Shown: positions 1 to 5,697 of the stretch, piece after piece
How the letters are laid out: every line of letters begins with the position of its first letter
Numbering within the stretch: position 1 is the first letter of the stretch
Assembly: GCA_963642455.1 (NCBI GenBank)
Contig: CAVIGM010000051.1
Location: 1 to 7,201, forward strand
Source of the DNA: Crickella sp963642455
GTDB taxonomy: Bacteria > Bacillota > Clostridia > Peptostreptococcales > Anaerovoracaceae
Length of the DNA: 7,201 bases
Direction: 5' to 3'
Notes under the pieces: model-generated
Seen by the model: only the letters and a program-made list of their open reading frames with translations
Told to the model about the DNA's origin: nothing
The model's database searches: none
Program-made: the position numbers and the translations under genes

Positions 1-24
1 GTATGAGAACAAGGAGAAATTTAT

Positions 25-993
25 ATGCAAGACATTTTTGCAAGCAAAGTCGAAAAGGCAATTTTCAACTGGTACTATGGTGGAGAAAAAGCAGCTCCGG
101 AACCTATCTTTAACGCGCTCCATGATGGATTTGCAAACGAAATGCAGGTTCTCGTTCCAATCGAAACACCTGAAGCAATGGTTCGAATGATGGGCGATCC
201 GCGAAATGTCAAAGTCGGAGATACTTTTACCAACGAAGAACCAATAGCCATCAAGTTCAGACATTTGGTGGTCAATGAAGAAGGAGAATATTTTATTCCG
301 GTGTTTACATCAGAAGAGGAAATGAAAAAGGGCGAAATCTCTTCATGTATTAATCAGTCACTTAAAGCCCTTATTGAGGCTGTGGCAAACTGGAAAAAGT
401 GCCTCGGATATGTAATAAATCCTTGGGATAAGAAACTTATGCTTTCAAAGCAGATGCTGGATGTTATCATGCAATATAGCCCAAAGTCTCATATAGAATT
501 TGTTAAAGGCAGTGTTGTTGATATGCACGTTGATGCCATCGTAAATGCTGCGAATAAGAGTTTGCTCGGCGGCAGCGGCGTTGACGGCGCAATACATAGA
601 GCGGCTGGCCCGGAGCTACGTACAGAATGTAAGAAGCTGAATGGATGCAACACTGGAGAAGCCAAAATAACGAAGGCTTATAATATCACCAGTGCAGACC
701 ATATTATTCATACAGTTGGCCCGATTTACAGCGGAAGTGAAACAGATGCGAATGAGCTTGCTGACTGCTATTACAATTCCCTTGAGCTTGCATATCAAAA
801 TGGATGCAAAAGCATAGCCTTTCCAGGCATTTCAACAGGAGTGTATGGCTATCCTATCGATGAAGCGGCAAAAGTATCATTGCTTACGACTGTGCGATGG
901 CTTGATGCACACAAAGATTATGTCATGGACATTTATTTCTGCTGCTTCAAAGAGAACGAAATGAATGCATATATGCAGTTAACAAGCAACTAA
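25..993 (+). CDS. SseB-like / macro-domain fusion protein (putative ADP-ribose-processing enzyme)
   Basis: This 322-residue protein appears to have two domains. Residues 1-145 look like an SseB-type N-terminal domain: the stretch FIPVFTSEEEMKKG (90-103) and the later GYVINPWDKKLMLSKQML (128-145) are typical of that fold. Residues 157-320 form a macro domain with VDAIVNAAN (169-177), GGSGVDGAIHRAAG (182-195), HTVGP (229-233) and GISTGVYGYP (268-277). Macro domains of this MacroD/YmdB-like type bind ADP-ribose and commonly hydrolyse O-acetyl-ADP-ribose or remove mono-ADP-ribose; Asn174 and Asp187 are the likely catalytic-site residues, and both are present. No signal peptide or membrane segment is seen, so it should be cytoplasmic. 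The start is supported by AAGGAG at 11-16, eight bases before the ATG. A flavodoxin gene follows 57 bp downstream on the same strand, probably on the same transcript. The gene looks more A/T-rich in codon choice than the minus-strand genes. The macro assignment is firm, the SseB call somewhat less so; the substrate is unknown. Confidence 0.9.
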   Translation: MQDIFASKVEKAIFNWYYGGEKAAPEPIFNALHDGFANEMQVLVPIETPEAMVRMMGDPRNVKVGDTFTNEEPIAIKFRHLVVNEEGEYFIPVFTSEEEMKKGEISSCINQSLKALIEAVANWKKCLGYVINPWDKKLMLSKQMLDVIMQYSPKSHIEFVKGSVVDMHVDAIVNAANKSLLGGSGVDGAIHRAAGPELRTECKKLNGCNTGEAKITKAYNITSADHIIHTVGPIYSGSETDANELADCYYNSLELAYQNGCKSIAFPGISTGVYGYPIDEAAKVSLLTTVRWLDAHKDYVMDIYFCCFKENEMNAYMQLTSN

Positions 994-1008
994 TCACAAA
1001 CATATCAC

Positions 1009-1031
1009 CATAACCCGCATAACAACATAAC
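1009..1031 (+). repeat. three spaced CATAAC repeats between macro gene and flavodoxin
   Basis: CATAAC occurs at 1009-1014, 1018-1023 and 1026-1031, with spacings of 9 and 8 bp. The block is C/A-rich on the plus strand, has almost no G, and ends just before the flavodoxin ribosome binding site (AAGGAGGG, 1035-1042). It would give an unstructured leader in front of that site. No function is known; this is a description only. Confidence 0.5.
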
Positions 1032-1050
1032 AACAAGGAGGGACACCATT

Positions 1051-1527
1051 ATGAACAACAAACTTGTAGCATATTTTTCGGCGTCGGGCGNNNNNNNNNN
1101 NNNNNNNNNNNNNNNNNNNNNNNNNNNNNNNNNNNNNNNNNNNNNNNNNNNNNNNNNNNNNNNNNNNNNNNNNNNNNNNNNNNNNNNNNNNNNNNNNNNN
1201 NNNNNNNNNNNNNNNNNNNNNNNNNNNNNNNNNNNNNNNNNNNNNNNNNNNNNNNNNNNNNNNNNNNNNNNNNNNNNNNNNNNNNNNNNNNNNNNNNNNN
1301 NNNNNNNNNNNNNNNNNNNNNNNNNNNNNNNNNNNNNNNNNNNNNNNNNNNNNNNNNNNNNNNNNNNNNNNNNNNNNNNNNNNNNNNNNNNNNNNNNNNN
1401 NNNNNNNNNNNNNNNNNNNNNNNNNNNNNNNNNNNNNNNNNNNNNNNNNNNNNNNNTTGAGGGCAAGAGGTTCAGCTCTCGCGCAAGCGGAACAGAATTA
1501 GCAGAATGGGCAGAAGGTCGCTTATAA
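1051..1527 (+). CDS. flavodoxin (interior unknown because of a run of N)
   Basis: Only the ends are readable. The first 13 codons give MNNKLVAYFSASG, the first beta-strand and the start of the phosphate-binding loop of flavodoxins (YFSxSG, normally followed by T/S residues that bind the FMN phosphate). The last 22 residues contain GKRFSSRASGTELAEW, matching the usual flavodoxin C-terminus (G-x-R-F ... L-x-x-W). Flavodoxins are small cytoplasmic FMN electron carriers used in place of ferredoxin. The two ends stay in one frame across the 366 unknown bases, giving 158 codons, a normal flavodoxin length, so a single gene is likely. AAGGAGGG at 1035-1042 lies eight bases before the ATG. A hairpin terminator overlaps the stop codon, so this is the last gene of its transcript. 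The FMN-binding loops and any internal stop cannot be examined. Confidence 0.8.
   Translation: MNNKLVAYFSASGXXXXXXXXXXXXXXXXXXXXXXXXXXXXXXXXXXXXXXXXXXXXXXXXXXXXXXXXXXXXXXXXXXXXXXXXXXXXXXXXXXXXXXXXXXXXXXXXXXXXXXXXXXXXXXXXXXXXXXXXXXXEGKRFSSRASGTELAEWAEGRL
1091..1456. other. run of 366 unknown bases (assembly gap or masking)
   Basis: Every base here is N. The run begins at the first base after codon 13 plus one nucleotide of the flavodoxin gene and ends inside it. Nothing can be said of its content. Its length is a multiple of three and keeps the frame, which suits a correctly sized gap, although that happens by chance one time in three. Confidence 0.99.
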
Positions 1528-1538
1528 AGCGACCTTTT
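1514..1538 (+). terminator. intrinsic terminator of the flavodoxin gene
   Basis: AAGGTCGCTT (1514-1523) pairs perfectly with AAGCGACCTT (1527-1536) around a 3-base loop, and TT follows so that the 3' side ends in four T (1535-1538). The left arm is the last coding sequence of flavodoxin and the stop codon TAA (1525-1527) sits in the loop and first stem base. This is a compact rho-independent terminator for the plus strand. Confidence 0.85.
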
Positions 1539-1593
1539 ACTATTCGAAGTAACCTGTAAGCACACGCGGTGTAATGCCTATGCTTTTTCAGTG

Positions 1594-1647
1594 AGATGCA
1601 TAAGAGGCATAAGATACATAAGATGCATAGGGTGCATAAGACGCATA
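1594..1647. repeat. 9-bp tandem repeat, six units of AGATGCATA
   Basis: Six contiguous 9-bp units start at 1594, 1603, 1612, 1621, 1630 and 1639: AGATGCATA, AGAGGCATA, AGATACATA, AGATGCATA, GGGTGCATA and AGACGCATA. A decayed seventh (AGATAAATC) runs to 1656. Repeat positions 6-9 (CATA) and 2 (G) are invariant. The array lies between two convergent terminators, downstream of flavodoxin and of the Na/Pi gene. It also reads as a 29-codon plus-strand frame (1596-1685, ATG to TAA) with a repeating His-Lys-X pattern, but no ribosome binding site precedes it, so I do not call it a gene. It is probably a minisatellite. Confidence 0.85.
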
Positions 1648-1656
1648 AGATAAATC

Positions 1657-1683
1657 AAAGGGCCTCGATTTTCGAGACCCTTT
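1657..1683 (-). terminator. intrinsic terminator of the minus-strand gene run
   Basis: Positions 1657-1668 (AAAGGGCCTCGA) pair with 1672-1683 (TCGAGACCCTTT) around a 3-base loop. The single imperfect pair, 1663 with 1677, is C against A in plus-strand RNA but G against U in minus-strand RNA, so the hairpin is fully paired only when read from the minus strand. The following minus-strand sequence is T-rich (TTTGATTTAT). It lies 32 bp past the stop of the Na/Pi gene. Some activity on the plus strand is possible. Confidence 0.8.
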
Positions 1684-1714
1684 AATTGTTGGTTATATTA
1701 TTGATTTATCTATT

Positions 1715-3475
1715 CTATATCTTATATTTCTGTTTGAATTCCTTGAAATACTGGTTGAATACAGGATTCTGCTTGTCTGCGATATTGTCCGTATATTCGT
1801 GCGGATTGAAGTTGATCTGGCTCTTTTCGATTACGGAAATCGCAATATTACTGCAGTGGTCGCCGACTCTCTCGTAGTTCGAGAGCAGGTCGTTGAAGAC
1901 GAAGCCGTTGCCCAGGGTGCAGTCGTCGCTCTGCAGTCTGCTTATGTGGTTGGCCTTGATCTTGTCGCAGAGAATATCGATTACTTCCTCAAGCGGCTCA
2001 ACTTTGTAGGCCAGCTCCAAGTCGTCCTGCGCGAAAGCTTCAAAGGCTGTCGACACGGTATCCCATACGGCTGCTTCAAGAACGGCGAGCTCGTGCTGCG
2101 CTTCTTTCGAGAAAACTATCTTCTTATTGTCAATCTCCTGTGCCGCCTCCGCGATGTTCTTGGCATGGTCCGAGAGTCTCTCGAGGTCGGCAAGCGAATG
2201 CAGGAATTTATATACGGTCTCTGTTTCTGTATCGTTAAGCTCTTCTGCTGTTATCTTCATGAGATAATTTCCGAGCTTATCCTCGTATCTGTCGACGAGG
2301 CTCTCGAGCTCATCTATATGATGGAAAAGCTTCGCGTCATATTTATTTCGAATCTGAATCGCTTCTTTGATGCTCTGAAGTGTATTGTCCGCCATCGAGC
2401 CGATTACGATACGGCTCTGCTCAACGGCCATTGCAGGGTTGGCAAGGAATCTCTGCTCGAGTCTGTCCATATCTGCCTGCTCCTTGAGTGCCTCGGGATC
2501 GTCTGGAATTGCACGGCATACGATTTTCTCGAGAAGACCGATTGCAGGCGCAAGGACGATTACCATGGCGAATCTGTACAGGCTGTTGAAGAAGGCGATG
2601 CTCACCATGTTGAGCACATTGCCCATGAAGCCGAAGCCGATGATTGCATCGAGTACATAGAAAATCGTTCCGCATATTATGGCTCCCGCCACGTCGATTA
2701 TAAGGTATATCCAGGCTGTTCTTTTGCCGTTGACGCTCGCACCGATTGAACTTAGAAGAACCGGAACGGATGCTCCGATGCCGATTCCCATAAGAAGCGG
2801 GAAGCAGACTTCGAAGGTGATTGCTCCTGTGATTGCAAGGGCCTGAAGAATTCCGACAGCCGCACTTGCGCTCTGAAGAACACCTGTGAAAACTATTCCG
2901 ACAGCGATGCCGATGAGGGGGTTCGAGAATTTGGTGAGGAGCGCTACGAAGGCTTCGCTCTCTCTAAGCGGCGTAACTGCTCCGGACATTGCGGTCATTC
3001 CGTACATGAGCACGGCAAAGCCAAGAAAAATTTCGCCTATGTATTTGCCAGTATTCGATCTTGAAGCCATGCGAAGCACGATTCCTACCAGCGCGGAAAT
3101 TCCCGTGATTGTGGCTGTGCTGAGTATGCTCGCAAGATTCGATGCGCTGCCATCGAGTGCGTTAAGGCAGAGAATCCAGCCAGTGATACTTGTGCCGAGT
3201 ATTGCACCGAGTATTATGCCGATGGCCTGCTTAACTTTCATCATGCCCGAGTTAACGAAGCCGACTACCATTACAGAAGTCGCTGATGATGACTGGATAA
3301 CAGCCGTTACACCGGTTCCGAGAAGTATTCCCTTAAGCGGTGTGCTGCTGAGCTTATATAGTATGAGCTCGAGCTTGTTGCCGGCTACCTTCTTAAGAGC
3401 ATCTCCCATTATGGCCATACCGAAGAGGAAGAGCGCAACACCTCCAAGAAGGCTGATAACATTACTTATTCCCAT
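1715..3475 (-). CDS. Na+/phosphate cotransporter family protein with C-terminal PhoU-like domain
   Basis: This 586-residue protein has an N-terminal membrane half and a soluble helical tail, the usual bacterial NptA/YjbB-like plan. The membrane part (about 1-320) holds the two inverted family repeats: QSSSAT at 61-66 and a diverged QSASAA at 201-206, each followed by a glycine-rich segment. The tail (about 345-560) is PhoU-like, with LERLSDHAKNIAE (431-443) and NYERVGDHCSNIA (533-545), both variants of the ERxGDH signature. Family members move inorganic phosphate with sodium across the cytoplasmic membrane; direction in bacteria can be uptake or efflux. The ATG at 3475 is preceded by GAGGGA about seven bases upstream. 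The gene follows the phosphodiesterase by 73 bp on the same strand with no terminator between, and a strong hairpin follows its stop. In both repeats the glycine-rich segment lacks the Asn-Ile-Gly-Thr signature I expect (AILGTSIT at 91-98, GIGIGASVP at 230-238), so it may belong to a distinct subfamily with altered specificity. Confidence 0.9.
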   Translation of the reverse strand: MGISNVISLLGGVALFLFGMAIMGDALKKVAGNKLELILYKLSSTPLKGILLGTGVTAVIQSSSATSVMVVGFVNSGMMKVKQAIGIILGAILGTSITGWILCLNALDGSASNLASILSTATITGISALVGIVLRMASRSNTGKYIGEIFLGFAVLMYGMTAMSGAVTPLRESEAFVALLTKFSNPLIGIAVGIVFTGVLQSASAAVGILQALAITGAITFEVCFPLLMGIGIGASVPVLLSSIGASVNGKRTAWIYLIIDVAGAIICGTIFYVLDAIIGFGFMGNVLNMVSIAFFNSLYRFAMVIVLAPAIGLLEKIVCRAIPDDPEALKEQADMDRLEQRFLANPAMAVEQSRIVIGSMADNTLQSIKEAIQIRNKYDAKLFHHIDELESLVDRYEDKLGNYLMKITAEELNDTETETVYKFLHSLADLERLSDHAKNIAEAAQEIDNKKIVFSKEAQHELAVLEAAVWDTVSTAFEAFAQDDLELAYKVEPLEEVIDILCDKIKANHISRLQSDDCTLGNGFVFNDLLSNYERVGDHCSNIAISVIEKSQINFNPHEYTDNIADKQNPVFNQYFKEFKQKYKI

Positions 3476-3548
3476 TTTGTTCCCTCGATTTTTTTAATTA
3501 GTTCTTTGATTTATGCTTGTTTGTGATTTGTAGTCTTAATTATTAGTT

Positions 3549-4304
3549 TCAAATTTCAACGTCGGCGGGGTCGAAGCCCTCGAAGATTATTGTATAACCT
3601 TCTTTGACGGCCGCCTTATACATTCCCGGAGTCTTAATAGTCCATGCGACCTGCGTGACTCTTTTGCTCTTAACTGCTCTTCTTATTCCGCGCGAGTCGC
3701 GAGCCGTGAACCTGAATGCCACAAAATCCGGCCTCGTAGCAAAGTCGAACACAAGGCTTTGCAAGATTAGCTTGAGAGGCAGGGCCATATTCCCTTTGAA
3801 TCTCACGAAATTATCCACAAGCTGTCCTCTCTCAACATCGGGCCTCAGCTTGCGAAGAGCCAGGACCGCATAGGGGTTGAATGACTCAATCACATAAGGC
3901 CCCGGATAAGTATCAAGAACATCGCAGACTGCTTTTACAAGAGCCTCCTCCGTGCCCTTAGGAGACTTAAGCTCGATAATCATAGGATAGATCTTGCCGT
4001 CAGGACCGGGATTGTTCTTGAATAGCTCAAGCACCTCTTGAAAAGTAGGAATCCTCTCGCAAGTTCCCTCAAGAGAGAGCTCCTTAAGCTCTGCGAGTGT
4101 GCATTCCTCTATCTGCCTATCTACGCCTGTGCAGCGCTTGAGATTATCGTCATGGAAAACCACCAAGCTGCCATCGCTTATAAGGTGCACATCAAATTCG
4201 GACCCGTAGCCGTGCTCGATGGCGCGTCTGAAGGCAGGAATCGAATTCTCCGGAATTTCCGGTTTGTTGTGGAAGCCTCTGTGCGCGTATAAAGTCTTAA
4301 TCAT
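3549..4304 (-). CDS. glycerophosphodiester phosphodiesterase (GDPD family)
   Basis: The product (251 residues) hydrolyses glycerophosphodiesters to sn-glycerol 3-phosphate and an alcohol using a divalent metal. With the start at 4304, the signature residues are: HRG at 8-10, ENS at 19-21, E36 and D38 in SEFDVHL, H51 in FHDD, R57 with T59-G60, and E111/K113 in IIELKSP. The C-terminal WTIK matches the family's WTxN segment, but the usual closing TDxP is IIFEGFDP here, a variant. There is no signal peptide, so it acts in the cytoplasm on imported or internally made substrate. A longer frame begins at 4367, inside the upstream transporter gene, but the ATG at 4304 is preferred: it has GAGGA five bases upstream and places HRG near the N-terminus as in most family members. 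It then overlaps the transporter by 8 bp, implying translational coupling. Substrate preference cannot be read from sequence. Confidence 0.92.
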   Translation of the reverse strand: MIKTLYAHRGFHNKPEIPENSIPAFRRAIEHGYGSEFDVHLISDGSLVVFHDDNLKRCTGVDRQIEECTLAELKELSLEGTCERIPTFQEVLELFKNNPGPDGKIYPMIIELKSPKGTEEALVKAVCDVLDTYPGPYVIESFNPYAVLALRKLRPDVERGQLVDNFVRFKGNMALPLKLILQSLVFDFATRPDFVAFRFTARDSRGIRRAVKSKRVTQVAWTIKTPGMYKAAVKEGYTIIFEGFDPADVEI

Positions 4305-5631
4305 CCATATCCTCGAAAGCGGAAAGTCCGGCTTTTGCAGTAGGTGCGGAATCTCCGTGCTTAACAAAGCACATTGTTACGAAGCTAAGTGCAACGAAGG
4401 TAGCTGCGTAAGGGAAGAGAATCTGGTATGAAACATTTCTCATAAGAAAACCTGCAAGTATAGGCGTGAGAACCTGGGCTGACATCGAGGCCGTATAATA
4501 AAGCCCCGTGAATTTGCCGATGTCCGAGCCTTTGCACATCTCAACTACCATAGGCAGGGAGTTAACATTGATTGCGGCCCAAGCGAAGCCGACAAGAGCA
4601 AATACTATGAACATTATAGCGTTGATGCTTGAGAAACGTGTTGTAAGCACATAGCCGAGTGCGAAGCAAATTGCGAGCACAACTATGCCCATCTTGATGG
4701 TGCGCTTACGGCCGATTCTCTGTGCAAGATTACCGATTGGAATATACGAAATGATTGCGCCGCCTGTTGCAATCAGAAGGCAGGTGCTCGCACCGCCAAG
4801 TCCCTGACCCATTACAGCGTTGACATAGGTCGTGAACCATGTCGTAACTCCGTTGTAGCCGATGAACCAGAGCGCGATAGAAGCAAGAAGGAAGCCGAGA
4901 CTTTTCTTGACATCTTTAGGAAGAACCTCGTGGCCACTTCCGTCATCCTCCGCAAGATTCCACTCAGGATGCTCTGCCTCAAGCGCCTGATTCTCCGCAA
5001 CGAGCTTAGGCTCATTGATTGTGAGCACAAGCACGAGCACGGACACAGCCATAATTCCAGCTATTACAAAGAAAAGCGGAGCGTAGTTGACATGGTCGAG
5101 GCCCTGAACTTTGGAATTAGGATACATTACAGCGGCAATCGCAAGGTAAAGGATTCCGCCGACCGCACCCATCAAGTTGATAATCGCATTAGCCTTGGAA
5201 CGAAGTGGCTTAGGTGTTACGTCAGGCATGAGGGCAACTGCAGGCGATCTGTATGTGCCCATAGCAACAAGAAGAAGTCCGAGCAGAATGACAAAAGCGA
5301 GCATTTTGCCGGTGCTTGGTGACTTGTAGTAGCCGTTATCGAAAATAGGCAGAATAATCAAAAGCACGATTGCGAGGATTGTTCCTCTTACGACATAAGG
5401 AATTCTCTTTCCGTGCTTGTTGGTGCTCTTGTCAGAAAGGGTTCCGAAAAGAGGAAGCAGGAAAAGTGCCAGGATATTGTCCGCCGCCATGATCGCACCT
5501 GAGAAGGTCTCGTTCAGGTGGAAGGTGTTGGTTAGAATTAGCGGAACTACGTTATCGTACATCTGCCAGAATGCGCAGATTGACAGGAAGGCCAATCCGA
5601 CCAGCATCGTTCTCTTGTTGTTTAATTTCAT
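4297..5631 (-). CDS. MFS transporter, SLC45/GPH-like
   Basis: This 444-residue integral membrane protein has about twelve hydrophobic segments. After the first pair comes a motif-A-like loop, GTLSDKSTNKHGKR (63-76), and the second half has its counterpart GNLAQRIGRKR (300-310). GTYRSPAVALMPDVTP (125-140) and INVNSLPMVVEM (354-365) are typical of the SLC45/glycoside-pentoside-hexuronide-like branch of the major facilitator superfamily, whose known members are mostly cation-coupled sugar transporters. A hydrophilic central loop (about 205-245) separates the halves. The start is supported by AAAGGAG upstream of 5631, with a rather long spacer of about 13 bases. The gene overlaps the phosphodiesterase by 8 bp and follows the HAD gene by 64 bp, so a sugar-phosphate or glycerophosphodiester substrate is plausible but unproven. 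The MFS call is secure; the substrate is not. Confidence 0.88.
   Translation of the reverse strand: MKLNNKRTMLVGLAFLSICAFWQMYDNVVPLILTNTFHLNETFSGAIMAADNILALFLLPLFGTLSDKSTNKHGKRIPYVVRGTILAIVLLIILPIFDNGYYKSPSTGKMLAFVILLGLLLVAMGTYRSPAVALMPDVTPKPLRSKANAIINLMGAVGGILYLAIAAVMYPNSKVQGLDHVNYAPLFFVIAGIMAVSVLVLVLTINEPKLVAENQALEAEHPEWNLAEDDGSGHEVLPKDVKKSLGFLLASIALWFIGYNGVTTWFTTYVNAVMGQGLGGASTCLLIATGGAIISYIPIGNLAQRIGRKRTIKMGIVVLAICFALGYVLTTRFSSINAIMFIVFALVGFAWAAINVNSLPMVVEMCKGSDIGKFTGLYYTASMSAQVLTPILAGFLMRNVSYQILFPYAATFVALSFVTMCFVKHGDSAPTAKAGLSAFEDMDD
4310..4314 (-). promoter_or_regulatory. ribosome binding site that fixes the phosphodiesterase start
   Basis: GAGGA on the minus strand lies five bases before the ATG at 4304, within the last codons of the transporter gene. 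No comparable site was weighed for the longer frame starting at 4367. The transporter stop (4299-4297) falls just inside the phosphodiesterase coding region, so terminating ribosomes can restart here. Confidence 0.65.
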
Positions 5632-5686
5632 TTTATTTTGATATCTCCTTTTTCTATATTTGATTCGATTAGATTAAACTCAACTA

Positions 5687-5697
5687 AATTCGAATTC
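5687..5697. repeat. AATTCGAATTC palindromic word at the 3' end of the HAD gene
   Basis: AATTCGAATT (5687-5696) is a perfect 10-bp palindrome and overlaps the HAD stop codon (5698-5696 on the minus strand). It is 56 bp upstream of the transporter ATG. The same 11-base word recurs at 6466-6476 in the nrdG leader. Surrounding sequence is low-complexity and rich in GATT and AATTC words. It could be an operator or chance; nothing here decides. Confidence 0.4.

Noticed and set aside
1005..1565. 186-codon minus-strand frame across the unknown bases
   Set aside because: It is open only because N codons cannot show stops, and the readable ends resemble no protein, whereas the plus strand gives flavodoxin ends.
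1594..1647. CRISPR array
   Set aside because: Units are 9 bp and contiguous, with no unique spacers.
1596..1685. 29-codon His-Lys-X frame as a real gene
   Set aside because: No ribosome binding site, made wholly of a tandem repeat, and ending in a terminator stem. Kept as a finding, not annotated as coding.
1799..2749. 316-codon plus-strand open frame opposite the Na/Pi gene
   Set aside because: It is fully antisense to a protein with clear family motifs (QSSSAT, ERxGDH), has no recognisable domain, and reflects codon bias on the opposite strand.
2886..3497. 203-codon plus-strand open frame
   Set aside because: Also antisense to the membrane half of the Na/Pi transporter, with low-complexity Met/Pro/Ser-rich sequence and no family signature.
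4305..4367. 21-residue N-terminal extension of the phosphodiesterase
   Set aside because: It lies within the transporter gene in another frame, resembles no family sequence, and a good ribosome binding site supports the start at 4304.
5655..5683. Minus-strand promoter for the transporter (TTGAGT, 17 bp, AATATA)
   Set aside because: The -10 match is poor and the implied start would fall in the ribosome binding site (5645-5649).
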